Source: Thiobacillus sp. (GTDB lineage Bacteria > Pseudomonadota > Gammaproteobacteria > Burkholderiales > Thiobacillaceae). From it: DNA of 64,000 nucleotides. Shown here piece after piece: positions 15,188-23,797 of the stretch. Numbering within the stretch: the stretch's first letter is position 1; every line of letters starts with the position of its first letter. The notes beneath the pieces are model-generated. The model was not told where the DNA came from and did not search any database. It worked only from the letters and a program-made list of their open reading frames with translations. The position numbers were made by a program, and so were the translations under genes. Where the stretch lies: contig JAUXRY010000034.1 in NCBI GenBank assembly GCA_030679915.1, positions 113,871-177,870 on the forward strand. The letters are read 5' to 3'.

Positions 15188-16504
15188 TTACTCAATTCCA
15201 AGTCGTTCCAGCCTGTAACGCAGGCTGCGAAAAGTGACGCCGAGCACACGGGCGGCGGCAGTTTTGTTAAAGCGGGTCTGCTCCAAGGCCTCGAGAATTG
15301 CAACGCGTTCCATTTGATCCAGGTAATCCTGCAATGGGTATTTGGTGCCGGGAGTATCACTATCCGGCGGCAGGCTGGGGGCAAGGCTGAGGTCGTCTGC
15401 CGTGATTAACTGGCCTTCACACAGGGCCAATGCGCGTTCCAGTGTGTTTTCCAGTTCCCGCACGTTGCCCGGGAAGGCGTAGGCGCGCAAGGATTTTTCG
15501 GCTTCCTTGTCGAGTTTGACCTGATTGCCGCCCAATTTGTTGAGCAGGAAGCGCGCCATCTCGGGAATGTCTCCCGAGCGATCACGCAGGCTGGGCATGA
15601 CCAGGTCGATGACATTCAGGCGGTAATACAAATCTTGTCGAAAATGGCCCGTTTCCACCAGGGTTGAGAGGTTCTGATGGGTGGCGCTGATGATGCGCAC
15701 GTCGACGGGTTCTTCCAGGGTCGCACCAATTTTGCGGACCTTTTTTTCCTGCAAGACGCGTAGCAATTTCACCTGCATGGAAAGGGGCAGGTCAGCTACT
15801 TCATCGAGAAACAAGGTGCCGCCATCTGCAGCCTGGAAGAAACCGTTGCGATCGGCATCAGCGCCGGTAAATGCGCCTTTGCGGTAGCCGAAAAACTCGC
15901 TTTCCATCAGGGTTTCAGGAATGGCGCCGCAGTTGACGGCGACAAAAGCGCCTTCTGCACGATTGCCCAACTGATGAATGAGCCGAGCAGCAAGTTCTTT
16001 TCCGCTTCCCGATTCGCCTGAAATATGGACCGGCGCCTGCGTGCGCGCGAGTTTGGTTATGCGGGTGCGGATGTCCTGCATGACGGCTGACTCGCCAATC
16101 AACTGGCGAGTCGGATCATCCGATTGCGCGGGCTCGGGAATTTTGAGCGCCGATTTGATCAGGGTGCGCAGTTGATTGAGTGCGACCGGTTTGGACAAGT
16201 AATCAAACGCTCCCGCCTTGAGGGCGGCTACGGCGTTGCCCGCGTTGCCAAAAGCGGTGATCACGGCCACCGGAACAGGGCGCGGCAAAGCGCTGGCGCT
16301 GGCGATAACATCCAAGCCTTCGCCATCAGTCAGCCGCATATCTGTCAGGCAGAGGTCGTAATGCACTTTTGACAAACGCTCTTGTGCTTCAGCGACACTG
16401 AGGGCCCGATCCGTCTCGAGCCCCATCTTGACCAGCGTGAGTTCCATCAGATCAAGCAGGTCGGGCTCGTCGTCAACCAGCAGAATACGGGGGGAGGTTG
16501 CCAT
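15188..16504 (-). CDS. pilR: Sigma-54-dependent response regulator PilR
   Basis: A 438-residue NtrC-family regulator. The receiver domain is about 1-120 (phospho-acceptor Asp in LTDMRL). The AAA+ sigma-54 interaction domain is about 145-370 (GESGSGKE Walker A, GAFTGA contact loop). A C-terminal Fis-like helix-turn-helix follows (FNKTAAARVLGVTFRSLRYRLERLG). Together with PilS it normally activates the sigma-54 promoter of the type IV pilin gene; no pilin gene is in this window. It lies 2 nt after pilS. Confidence 0.93.
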   Translation of the reverse strand: MATSPRILLVDDEPDLLDLMELTLVKMGLETDRALSVAEAQERLSKVHYDLCLTDMRLTDGEGLDVIASASALPRPVPVAVITAFGNAGNAVAALKAGAFDYLSKPVALNQLRTLIKSALKIPEPAQSDDPTRQLIGESAVMQDIRTRITKLARTQAPVHISGESGSGKELAARLIHQLGNRAEGAFVAVNCGAIPETLMESEFFGYRKGAFTGADADRNGFFQAADGGTLFLDEVADLPLSMQVKLLRVLQEKKVRKIGATLEEPVDVRIISATHQNLSTLVETGHFRQDLYYRLNVIDLVMPSLRDRSGDIPEMARFLLNKLGGNQVKLDKEAEKSLRAYAFPGNVRELENTLERALALCEGQLITADDLSLAPSLPPDSDTPGTKYPLQDYLDQMERVAILEALEQTRFNKTAAARVLGVTFRSLRYRLERLGIE

Positions 16505-16506
16505 CG

Positions 16507-18087
16507 TTAGTGATTCCCTTTCAGGCCCAGTCGGAAGCGGGCTCCCCCTGCGCCAGGCAGGAAGCTCAGCTCAGCGTGGTTGGCCTCGGCCAGCTCGCGG
16601 GCGAGGAAGAGGCCCAGTCCGGTTCCCTGGGCGTCGGTCGTGAAGAAAGGCTCAAACAACTTGCCCTGGTGTTCTGGAGGCAAGCCGGGCCCATCGTCCT
16701 GAATCTCAATTTGCACGCGGTCTTCTTGTTGCTGTATGTGGACGTGAATACTTCCGGCCTGCTTCTGACTGAAGCGCCAGGCGTTGCGCAGCAAGTTCCA
16801 CACGATTTGCCGCAGGTGGTCGGGATCAAAATGAAAGTTTACGGATTCGTTCATGCTGACTATGACGGCGTCTGCCGGGATTTCTTCAGTTTGAAGCAGT
16901 TCGTTGAGCAGGGTGGCAAGGGTCTTTTCGTCAAAACTGACCGGGTTGAGGCGGTCTCGTCGATTCAGTGTCAGGACTTCTTCCACCAGCCGGTTGAGCC
17001 GGCACGCATTGTTTTCAATGATGTCAGCCAAGCGGGATTGCACCGGGTCGTGAGCTTCTTCGAGTAATAGTTGAGCCGCATGGCTAATGGCCGACAGCGG
17101 ATTGCGAATTTCGTGGGCGATGTTGGCAGTGAGGCGTCCCAACGCAGCCAGCTTGAGTCGTTGTGCGGCCTGCTCGGCCAGGTTTTGGTCCTCCAGAACC
17201 AGTACCCGGCTTTGATCTGACGTGGCGAGGGGGATGCAACGTACCTTTAACTGTGTAACCGGCGTGCTCAGGGTGATGGCAGTCCCGGGTTTAAACGGGC
17301 GTGACAAAATGCGTGCCAGTTCGGGCGAACAGGCATCAAGCCGTGTGACGCCAGGCTTCACCGGTGTGGAAATACCCAGGAGTGCCAGTGCGCGGGCGTT
17401 GGCATGGCGAATCACGCCATCCTCTTGTAGCGCCAGCAGACCATTGGGCGAATTGTCAATTGCAACCGCGTTGATACGGTTCAGTAATGCCAGTTCATCA
17501 GCTTGTCGTTGCGCCAATTGCTCGGAGTGCAGTGCGCGGCGGGTGAGCCCATGCGCCAGCCAGCCAATAGCAAAATATCCGGCGCACAAGAGGCCAACCT
17601 GGAAAAATCCGTCAACATTCTGGTCGTGCCGGAGAATATTCAAGCTGTGTTGCAGCAGCAGCGCAATGGATGCCATTGCGGCGTAGAGCAGGGTTAATCG
17701 GCCGCTTCCGACCAACCCGCCCGAGGCAATGGAAATCACCAGCAACAGCCCCATGGCGTCGGCCAGGCGGTCACTTGTCGTCATCATCAGCGTCACAAAA
17801 AGGATGTCGGCTGTGATGTGTGTACTCAGTTGAATTTCAAAATTGGGCCAGCGTGCGCGTATACCCAAGACAAAAAACGCAGCGAGGATCAGATAGGTGT
17901 AAGCGACGCTTTGAAAGTACGTACTTGCGCCAATGTGAAATAAATCAGAGTCGCTAAACAGCATCCCCGTAACCACGAGCGCCATCGCCAGGGACAATCG
18001 ATACAAATTGAAGTAATCGAGGCTGCGCCAATGCGACGCAAAGTAGCTTTGTGTGGCGTGCGGCAGGGGACGCGCCGCCGGGCTCAT
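16507..18087 (-). CDS. pilS: Sensor histidine kinase PilS
   Basis: A 526-residue kinase. Several N-terminal membrane helices (about 30-185) are followed by a PAS domain (about 205-300). Then come a HisKA with the H box HEIRNPLSAIS, the N box NLLRNAWRFS and the ATP lid DDGPGLPPE...GTGLGLFLA. This architecture matches PilS. It overlaps the upstream small gene by 4 nt and forms an operon with pilR. Confidence 0.93.
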   Translation of the reverse strand: MSPAARPLPHATQSYFASHWRSLDYFNLYRLSLAMALVVTGMLFSDSDLFHIGASTYFQSVAYTYLILAAFFVLGIRARWPNFEIQLSTHITADILFVTLMMTTSDRLADAMGLLLVISIASGGLVGSGRLTLLYAAMASIALLLQHSLNILRHDQNVDGFFQVGLLCAGYFAIGWLAHGLTRRALHSEQLAQRQADELALLNRINAVAIDNSPNGLLALQEDGVIRHANARALALLGISTPVKPGVTRLDACSPELARILSRPFKPGTAITLSTPVTQLKVRCIPLATSDQSRVLVLEDQNLAEQAAQRLKLAALGRLTANIAHEIRNPLSAISHAAQLLLEEAHDPVQSRLADIIENNACRLNRLVEEVLTLNRRDRLNPVSFDEKTLATLLNELLQTEEIPADAVIVSMNESVNFHFDPDHLRQIVWNLLRNAWRFSQKQAGSIHVHIQQQEDRVQIEIQDDGPGLPPEHQGKLFEPFFTTDAQGTGLGLFLARELAEANHAELSFLPGAGGARFRLGLKGNH

Positions 18088-18314
18088 GGCTTGCCTAGCT
18101 TTTGGTGTTCGGGGGTGCAGTAGAATTCGCCTCCGGAATAGATGGCTTCACTACGTGGCAGGTTAACCGCACATTGCGCGCATTTCACCATGGTCTCAAC
18201 GTCTTGTTTGTTTGCCGGTGAAGGCGGGTTGTTGAGTGAACGCTGGTAGGCGCGTATCAGCCGCCACACTACAAACCCAATCGCAAGCAGCAGCAGAATC
18301 TTGAAAATACCCAC
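18084..18314 (-). CDS. PP0621-family small membrane protein
   Basis: A 76-residue protein with one N-terminal membrane helix (about 3-20) and a C-terminal Cys-containing part (CAQCAVNLP ... YCTPEH) that could bind zinc. Such proteins are commonly found just upstream of pilS. Function unknown. Its stop overlaps the pilS start. Confidence 0.8.
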   Translation of the reverse strand: MGIFKILLLLAIGFVVWRLIRAYQRSLNNPPSPANKQDVETMVKCAQCAVNLPRSEAIYSGGEFYCTPEHQKLGKP

Positions 18315-18514
18315 GCTAAAATCTCCCGAAAAACGATACGGAGCCTAGCATACATCGCACACCGGGCAGAGGGCCCACCAGGCATTCATTCAGGAGTCTG
18401 TTTGGGGAGGGTTGATCGAGCTGATTCGATCGCGGGGTCAGCCATTAAGTACTTTCGCTTTGGCCCTCCAATCTGGGGTTTTGAGCATGGGTTGCGAGAC
18501 GGGTACCAAGAACG

Positions 18515-18531
18515 TGTCGGATTTTTTTACA
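18515..18531 (+). promoter_or_regulatory. Upstream activator-like site of the first PEP-CTERM operon
   Basis: TGTCGGATTTTTTTACA, a TGT-N11-ACA element. It matches 16 of 17 positions with the site at 25535-25551 before another PEP-CTERM gene. It lies about 86 nt upstream of the sigma-54 promoter at 18617, a normal enhancer distance. Confidence 0.65.
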
Positions 18532-18616
18532 TATCATCCAAGGAAAAACGAGAGCAACAGGTGCTGTCAACCAGCATATTCATACTGATCAACTGGTTAG
18601 GATGTTGTTTGTGTTC

Positions 18617-18632
18617 AGGCCCGAAGCTTGCT
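18617..18632 (+). promoter_or_regulatory. Sigma-54 promoter of the first PEP-CTERM operon
   Basis: AGGCCCGAAGCTTGCT keeps the invariant GG-N10-GC and the TTGCT -12 box, with two mismatches to TGGCACG-N4-TTGCW. Start of transcription is expected near 18644, about 30 nt before the ATG. The 358-nt gap upstream of the gene otherwise contains only the activator-like site. Confidence 0.65.
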
Positions 18633-18672
18633 TTGCTATGTAACTGATAATAACTCGCCATAAGAAAACAAA

Positions 18673-19365
18673 ATGTTAAAACTCCGCAACGCTTTCCTGG
18701 TACTTGGGCTGCTGTCTCTCGTTAGCGTAGCCGAAGCCTCGCCTATCGTGATGACCGGCGATCACTTCACCGTTACCTATGAATCTACCCAGACTGGCCT
18801 ATACAAGCAGGGCTTCATGGCAGGTTCGCTGGACACAGTTTATTTTCAACCCAACACCTTTACCGCCCTGTCGAGCGGGAGCCAGGTCAGTACCCAGGGT
18901 TTGCTGAATCTGACTTTTACCATTGACCCGGGTTACACGTTTGCCGGCTTGTCATTTACCGAGCGGGGCGATTATTTTCTGCTTAATGGGGGGGCGGTCA
19001 ACGTCGTGACTAGCGTGCAGCATGCCAATTCGGCTTCGCCCTTACTCAGTTTGACGCCGGGTTCGCCACTTTCCAGCACAGGGCGTTCGACCCCGTGGGA
19101 ATTGACTGGGGCTGTTTCGCTTCTGAATCTGGGTGCGCAGCAAACCCTGACGATCACGCTGGACAACACCTTGTTTGCCAGTTCATCCGGGCCCGGACTG
19201 GGGTTTATCCAGACAACCTATGCGGGTTTCCAGATTGTGACTAGCAAGGCCCCAGCTTCTGTTCCTGAGCCTTCGAGCGTGGCACTGGTGTTGATAGGCA
19301 TGGTGGCAGCCGTCTTGATTGGGCGTCGTAGAGTCAGAATTCCGCTCCGTGACGCGCGTTTGTGA
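18673..19365 (+). CDS. PEP-CTERM sorting domain protein
   Basis: A 230-residue secreted protein. The signal peptide is about 1-22 (ending AEAS). The C-terminus is a PEP-CTERM tail: SVPEPSSVALVLIGMVAAVL, then the basic end GRRRVRI. Exosortase B in this window is the expected processing enzyme. The mature part is rich in Ser/Thr/Gly and predicted beta strands. It is probably co-transcribed with the next PEP-CTERM gene, with which it shares the pattern VTYEST-TGLYK / VSYTFDETGLGK near the N-terminus. Confidence 0.92.
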   Translation: MLKLRNAFLVLGLLSLVSVAEASPIVMTGDHFTVTYESTQTGLYKQGFMAGSLDTVYFQPNTFTALSSGSQVSTQGLLNLTFTIDPGYTFAGLSFTERGDYFLLNGGAVNVVTSVQHANSASPLLSLTPGSPLSSTGRSTPWELTGAVSLLNLGAQQTLTITLDNTLFASSSGPGLGFIQTTYAGFQIVTSKAPASVPEPSSVALVLIGMVAAVLIGRRRVRIPLRDARL

Positions 19366-19439
19366 ATAGAAAAGCGTAAGCGTGATTTTGTAATATCAAA
19401 AGCAAAACGATATAAACATAAAGAGAGAGGTTGGAGAAC

Positions 19440-20144
19440 ATGGGCATGTATAAGAAGACACTACGGGTTGCATTGGGTTTGTCTATTGCTTTGCTAGGCA
19501 CTGCTGCGTATGCGACAACAACATTGACAGGCACCAATGTCAGCTACACATTTGACGAAACCGGGCTGGGGAAGTTTGGTTCGGCGGCCGTATCTGGAGA
19601 CAGCCTGGTTTTTTCACCCTTATCACCCAATAGCTTCATGGCCACATCCTCTGGTACAGGTTCCGCTTTTGAAACGGTCCACGTCACCGTGACGGCCAAT
19701 AGTGGTTATCAGTTATCGGCATTTAACCTGTCTGAAACGGGCGGCTATAGCTTTTCTGGCGATGGAGCAGTATATGTAACGGGTGAATTTGGCGCGCTGG
19801 ATGTGGAAGGTACAACGGGTAACTATCTTCCTGCACCGATAGAGGCAGTGCCGGGTTCATTTGCATCAACATCAGGTAGCTGGACAGCGCAAGCAGCCAT
19901 GACGCTACCCGCAACAGGGTGGGGTGGGGTGGATGGCAGTGTAGGCAGCGTAAGTCTTAAAATATCGAATCAACTCTTTGCCTTTGCCGGTTCAGGAAGT
20001 GCTTCCATATATAAGGACTTTGTTGGAATTTCTGCTTTCACCACGGCTGTGACTCCGGTTCCCGAAGCGCAGACCTATGCAATGATGCTTGTTGGTCTGG
20101 GTCTGGTGGGTTTCATGGTACGGCGTACCCGATCGCGCGTCTGA
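19440..20144 (+). CDS. PEP-CTERM sorting domain protein, paralogue of the preceding one
   Basis: About 234 residues. The signal peptide ends near AAYAT. A beta-rich Ser/Thr/Gly body ends in PVPEAQTYAMMLVGLGLVGF and a basic tail RRTRSRV. Start ATG 19440 or 19446; GGAG and AGAGG lie just upstream. No separate sigma-54 site is seen in the 74-nt gap, so it likely depends on the promoter at 18617. It ends at a strong terminator. Confidence 0.92.
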   Translation: MGMYKKTLRVALGLSIALLGTAAYATTTLTGTNVSYTFDETGLGKFGSAAVSGDSLVFSPLSPNSFMATSSGTGSAFETVHVTVTANSGYQLSAFNLSETGGYSFSGDGAVYVTGEFGALDVEGTTGNYLPAPIEAVPGSFASTSGSWTAQAAMTLPATGWGGVDGSVGSVSLKISNQLFAFAGSGSASIYKDFVGISAFTTAVTPVPEAQTYAMMLVGLGLVGFMVRRTRSRV

Positions 20145-20163
20145 GACCTTGGCGTAATGATCA

Positions 20164-20191
20164 AAAACGGCTTCCTTCGGGAAGCCGTTTT
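20164..20191 (+). terminator. Intrinsic terminator of the PEP-CTERM operon
   Basis: A perfect 12-bp stem AAAACGGCTTCC/GGAAGCCGTTTT closed by a stable TTCG tetraloop. Confidence 0.92.
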
Positions 20192-20384
20192 GTTTGGCGC
20201 GGAGCAGGGTGCATGCCAGCAGATAATGTATAAAACGCTGTCTTGAGTCCTGTCCAAAAGTTCCGTTTTCATACGTGAGTAGTTTTTACTGGTACATTTG
20301 TTGGATAATGCCTCCCATGCATGGCTGGGCCCAACATGCCCGGATCGTTAGATAACGCGCCTGCCCACAGGCCACCAGGAAAAT

Positions 20385-20401
20385 TGCATCGTCACGATGC
20401 A
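20385..20401 (+). promoter_or_regulatory. Palindrome covering the ribosome-binding region of the sugar transferase gene
   Basis: TGCATCGT-C-ACGATGCA, a perfect 8-bp inverted repeat ending 5 nt before the first start codon (GTG 20407). No Shine-Dalgarno sequence is visible there. It could be an operator or a translational hairpin. Confidence 0.45.
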
Positions 20402-20409
20402 TTTGAGTG

Positions 20410-21792
20410 ATGACAAACCCCAACCAATGGTTGTTTCGGCAGCAGCTTTCTGTTGTATCGCTGACCAAGATCCTTCTCGACCCGTTTGTGGCTGTTGCGG
20501 TTCTGATTGGTTGCACCCTGTATTTCGATGAGCCCTTTAGAGGGCCTTATCCACTCCTGGCTCTGATTGTCTTTACCCTCACCTTCCCGGGTAAATGGCC
20601 CGAGGTCACCCTTCGCTCATTCTGGAACGAAGTGGGCATGTCCTGGTTTTTCCTGTCCGGTTTGATCCTGTTGTTTGGCTATTCCACGGGCTACCTGGGC
20701 TTTTTTCCGCCCGACCTCGTGATGGCGTGGATGCTCATTACCCCAGTCACCATGTATGTCGCGCATCGGGTAGTACGTAAGCTGTTGCCTCGCCTGCTCT
20801 TGCTGGAGGGTGGCCGTCGCCGTGCCATCATTGTGGGAGCAGGGCATCTGGGGTCCGAATTACGTGGGCTCATTGCCAATGACAGTTCGTTAGGCGTGGA
20901 TGTGGTCGGATTTTTCGATGACCGGACAATCGATCGAACCGAACTTGCCGACCCCAAAAGGCTGCTCGGGCGGCTGGACGACATCCCCGAATACGTCAAT
21001 CGGGTTGGTATTGACCTGGTCTACATCACCCTGCCCATGGCCTCGCAACCGCGCACCCTGAGCCTGCTCGACGCCTTGCGCGACACCACCGCCTCGGTTT
21101 ATTTCGTCCCCGACATTTTCGTCTCCGACCTGATCCAGGCGCGTATCGATCACATCCGCGGCATGCCCATCGTCGCCCTCACCGAATCGCCCACTCTCGG
21201 TGTTAGCGGCATCGGCAAGCGTATCAGCGATGTGGTCATTGCCGGCCTTATCCTGCTGCTGATCTGGCCGCTGCTGCTGATTCTGGCCGTTGGCGTCAAA
21301 CTCTCCTCTCCCGGCCCCGTCATATTCAAACAGCGCCGCTACGGCCTTGACGGGCAGGAAATCCTCGTATACAAATTCCGCTCCATGCGTGTGTGTGATG
21401 ATGGCGACATCATTCAGCAAGCCGGCCGCACCGACCCTCGCACCACCCGCTTTGGCGCTTTCATCCGCCGCACCTCGCTGGACGAACTGCCTCAGTTCAT
21501 CAACGTATTGCAGGGCCGCATGAGCGTCGTGGGCCCGCGCCCCCATGCTGTCGCTCACAACGAGCTATACCGCAAGCTCATCAAGGGCTACATGCTGCGC
21601 CACAAGGTCAAGCCCGGCATCACCGGCTGGGCCCAGGTCAATGGCCTGCGCGGCGAAACCGAAACCCTCGACAAAATGCGTGCCCGCGTCCAATACGACA
21701 TCGACTACATGCGCAACTGGTCATTGCTATTCGACCTGACCATCATCGCTAAAACCCTCGTCGTGGTTTGGCGCGATCAAAACGCGTATTGA
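20410..21792 (+). CDS. wcaJ: Undecaprenyl-phosphate sugar phosphotransferase (WcaJ-like EPS priming enzyme)
   Basis: About 460 residues. Four N-terminal membrane helices are followed by a Rossmann-like CoA-binding-type domain (AIIVGAGHLGSEL, about 138-150). A fifth helix (VIAGLILLLIWPLLLILAVG) leads into the bacterial sugar transferase domain with FKQRRYG, KFRSMR, DELPQFINVLQGRMSVVGPRP and KPGITGWAQVNG. It transfers a hexose-1-phosphate to undecaprenyl phosphate and starts EPS repeat-unit synthesis. GTG 20407 in the same frame is an alternative start. The last 280 nt recur at 24903-25187 beyond two TA modules and an IS. Confidence 0.95.
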   Translation: MTNPNQWLFRQQLSVVSLTKILLDPFVAVAVLIGCTLYFDEPFRGPYPLLALIVFTLTFPGKWPEVTLRSFWNEVGMSWFFLSGLILLFGYSTGYLGFFPPDLVMAWMLITPVTMYVAHRVVRKLLPRLLLLEGGRRRAIIVGAGHLGSELRGLIANDSSLGVDVVGFFDDRTIDRTELADPKRLLGRLDDIPEYVNRVGIDLVYITLPMASQPRTLSLLDALRDTTASVYFVPDIFVSDLIQARIDHIRGMPIVALTESPTLGVSGIGKRISDVVIAGLILLLIWPLLLILAVGVKLSSPGPVIFKQRRYGLDGQEILVYKFRSMRVCDDGDIIQQAGRTDPRTTRFGAFIRRTSLDELPQFINVLQGRMSVVGPRPHAVAHNELYRKLIKGYMLRHKVKPGITGWAQVNGLRGETETLDKMRARVQYDIDYMRNWSLLFDLTIIAKTLVVVWRDQNAY

Positions 21793-21884
21793 CACGTGCC
21801 AGTTAAGAGCCTTTAATCAAGGCTGTAAAAGGTGCCATTAAAAGTTATTTGTTGGCGCCTGATTTTGTTGACTGGAGGTTCAAA

Positions 21885-22139
21885 ATGGCAAATGTTGTCT
21901 TGGCTGAAGTCACCGCCAGCGTATCCGAACTCAAAAGAAACCCAATGGGAACTGTAGCGGCAGGTGAGGGTTTTCCTGTCGTCATCCTGAATCGCAATGA
22001 GCCCGCTTTCTACTGCGTCCCGGTCAAGGCTTACGAAGCGCTGATGGACAAGCTGGAAGATATTGAACTGAACGCCCTGGCCGAGGCGCGCATGTCCGAT
22101 GGCAAACCGCCTGTGAAAGTCCGGTTGGATGACTTATGA
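21885..22139 (+). CDS. Phd/YefM-family antitoxin
   Basis: An 84-residue antitoxin: N-terminal Phd/YefM DNA-binding fold (AEVTASVSELKRNPMGTVAAGEGFPVVILNRN with PAFYCVPVKAYEALMD, typical of the family) and an acidic C-terminal toxin-binding tail. ATG 21885 follows GGAGG at 6 nt. It precedes and overlaps the RelE toxin by 11 nt. It sits 92 nt after the priming transferase. Confidence 0.92.
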   Translation: MANVVLAEVTASVSELKRNPMGTVAAGEGFPVVILNRNEPAFYCVPVKAYEALMDKLEDIELNALAEARMSDGKPPVKVRLDDL

Positions 22140-22410
22140 CCTGTTGTTCCATCCGGACGTGCTGGACGAATGGGGCAAGCTCGATAAGCCTGTGCGCGAG
22201 CAGTTCAAAAAGAAGCTCGCCGAACGCTTGCTTAACCCCCATGTACCAGCCTCAAAAGTCTCAGGCCAAAAAAATCGTTACAAAATCAAGTTGAGAAGCA
22301 TGGGGTATCGCCTGGTCTACGACGTGGTAGATACGCAATTGATCGTGACCGTGGTTGCGGTAGGAAAACGCGAGCGCAACGCAGTCTACAAGGCGGCTAT
22401 ATCGAGGTGA
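22129..22410 (+). CDS. RelE/StbE-type toxin
   Basis: A 93-residue RelE-fold toxin: DLLFHPDVLDEWGKLD, KIKLRSMGYRLVYDVVD, VVAVGKRERNAVYKAA. Basic residues of the RelE active surface (K, R, R near the C-terminus) are present, so it is probably an active ribosome-dependent mRNase. It is translationally coupled to the antitoxin. A decayed copy of its last 20 codons lies at 24794-24872. Confidence 0.93.
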   Translation: MTYDLLFHPDVLDEWGKLDKPVREQFKKKLAERLLNPHVPASKVSGQKNRYKIKLRSMGYRLVYDVVDTQLIVTVVAVGKRERNAVYKAAISR

Positions 22411-22492
22411 GCGGGCCGGGGGTATTTACCTGCCTTGTGGCAAAAGGCAAGACCCTGTATCGCGTCGCGCTGTATCGCGCGAAACCACCTCA

Positions 22493-22521
22493 TTGACATG
22501 TCTACGGCGCTGACGTATTGT
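22493..22521 (+). promoter_or_regulatory. Sigma-70-like promoter of the degenerate HigBA-type module
   Basis: TTGACA (22493-22498), 17-nt spacer, TATTGT (22516-22521). Good consensus spacing just upstream of the broken toxin gene. Confidence 0.6.
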
Positions 22522-22528
22522 TTGCCTT

Positions 22529-22841
22529 GTGTATAGCGTCGCTAAAACGAAGTCTTTGCAGCAAATGTCAAGTCGATCTGGTCGGAAGAGGATCGGCTCG
22601 AATTTATAGGTTGGATTGCTGCCAATCCACTGGCTAGTGATGTCATCCCTGGCTCGGGTGGCTGCCGCAAAGTGCGCTGGGCGCGTTCCGGCATGGGTAA
22701 GCGCGGCGGGTTCGGGTAATTTATTTCAACCAGCTGGAAAACGGCGTGATCTGGCTGCTGGGGATCTACGCCAAGGCAGTGCGCGGAAACATCCCGGCGC
22801 ATTTATTGAAAACCATCAAAGAGGAACTTGACCATGACTGA
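22529..22841 (+). pseudogene. RelE/HigB-type toxin gene broken by two frameshifts
   Basis: Translation in joined frames gives a recognisable toxin: SVAKTKS / AANVKSIWSEEDRLEFIGW, then DVIPGSGGCRKVRWARSGMG, then VIYFNQLENGVIWLLGIYAK and HLLKTIKEELDHD to a TGA at 22841. One base is missing near 22556 and one in a G run near 22716 (GGCGGG-TTCGGG). The intact XRE antitoxin follows and overlaps the stop, so the toxin is dead while the antitoxin persists. Confidence 0.85.
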
Positions 22842-23124
22842 CAAATCCATGACCGGCGAAGCGCTTGGGCAAAAGCTTCTGCAATCGGTGCGCCAGATGA
22901 AGACCGGACGCGCCGCACGGACGACCTCTGTTGAGGTTTCGCCCATTGTCGAGGCGCGCAACATTTCCGGGTTGTCGCAGGCGCAATTCGCGGCGTTGCT
23001 GGGGGTATCGGTGCGCACCTTGCAGGAGTGGGAACAAGGGCGGCGCGAGCCTACCGGAGCAGCACGAACCCTGTTGCGCGTGGCAGTGGAGGCGCCTGAA
23101 GTACTCAGAAAACTCGCCGCATAA
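22834..23124 (+). CDS. XRE-family antitoxin (HigA/NadS-like), orphaned
   Basis: A 96-residue helix-turn-helix protein: SGLSQAQFAALLGVSVRTLQ then EWEQGRREPTGAARTLLRVA (about 47-87), typical of NadS/HigA antitoxins that follow RelE-like toxins. ATG 22834 has GAGGA upstream and overlaps the end of the broken toxin frame by 8 nt. It could still repress the promoter at 22493 or act against related toxins. Confidence 0.9.
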   Translation: MTDKSMTGEALGQKLLQSVRQMKTGRAARTTSVEVSPIVEARNISGLSQAQFAALLGVSVRTLQEWEQGRREPTGAARTLLRVAVEAPEVLRKLAA

Positions 23125-23166
23125 AGCTCGAAAGCCGCCTCGGGCAACAGTCCCGCCACACCATCC

Positions 23167-23188
23167 TGTAGGAGCGGGCTTGCCCGCG
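23167..23188. repeat. REP-like palindromic element
   Basis: A repeat reading TGTAGGAGCGGGCTTGCCCG plus CG, with the inverted core GCGGGC-TT-GCCCGC. It closely resembles REP sequences known from Pseudomonas. Together with the palindrome at 23213 it fills the 230-nt gap between the orphan antitoxin and the IS110 remnant. Confidence 0.6.
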
Positions 23189-23212
23189 CCCCCCCGTGGG
23201 AGAACCGCATCA

Positions 23213-23228
23213 CCCTCCTGCAGGAGGG
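23213..23228. repeat. Perfect 16-bp palindrome
   Basis: CCCTCCTGCAGGAGGG, fully self-complementary, 25 nt after the REP-like element and 127 nt before the transposase stop. Confidence 0.6.
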
Positions 23229-23354
23229 CCGCCCCGGCCCGAATGCCTGCAATTGCGCCGCGCCAGCCTTCGAGGCGAGAGCGCCCATCCACACCCTCAT
23301 CCCTCCAAATCCCCCAACGATTCGGGGCTGGGTCTGAACATCCCGCTAGAATTT

Positions 23355-23795
23355 TCAAGTAATTTTTGCTCGAATTTCGTATTCCCGTTCGTGTTTGACC
23401 AGCGCCCAGATCACGCGAATCATTTGGCGGCCTAATGCACGAATCGCCTGATTGTGTTTTTTACCTTCGGCGCGTTTCTTGTCGTAGTAAGCACGCGATG
23501 CGGGCACGTGCGGAAGGTGGCGCGCAATCGCCACCATCATCGCGGCTTTTGCCCGTGTGTTCACTTGCCGTGGCGTTCGCGCGCCAGTTTTCTTGCCCGA
23601 GCTGTTGTCGAGCGCGGCCATGCCGGTATAGAGCGCCAATCCAGCTTCCGATTCAAAGCGATCCAGTGTGCCTACCTCACCGGCCAGTTCTGCCGTCGTG
23701 GTATTGCCAAAGCCAGGAATGGATTGCAACGTGCACGCTAACGCGGAGCCGACAGCTGTGGTCTTGATGCTGTGATCCAGCGCTTTGATGTCCAT
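23355..23795 (-). pseudogene. IS110 transposase, C-terminal part (out of frame)
   Basis: This reading frame carries the transposase-20 domain with the helix-hairpin-helix-like SIPGFGNTTTAELAGEVG, the Ser/Lys/Arg-rich catalytic segment and RVIWALVKHERE near the end. It is cut off from the N-terminal half by the frameshift. An internal ATG at 23795 is unlikely to be a natural start. Confidence 0.85.
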
Positions 23796-23797
23796 GC

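Noticed and set aside
18402..18647. An 81-codon plus-strand frame before the first PEP-CTERM gene
   Set aside because: It covers the activator-like site and sigma-54 promoter, has no ribosome site and looks unlike a protein.
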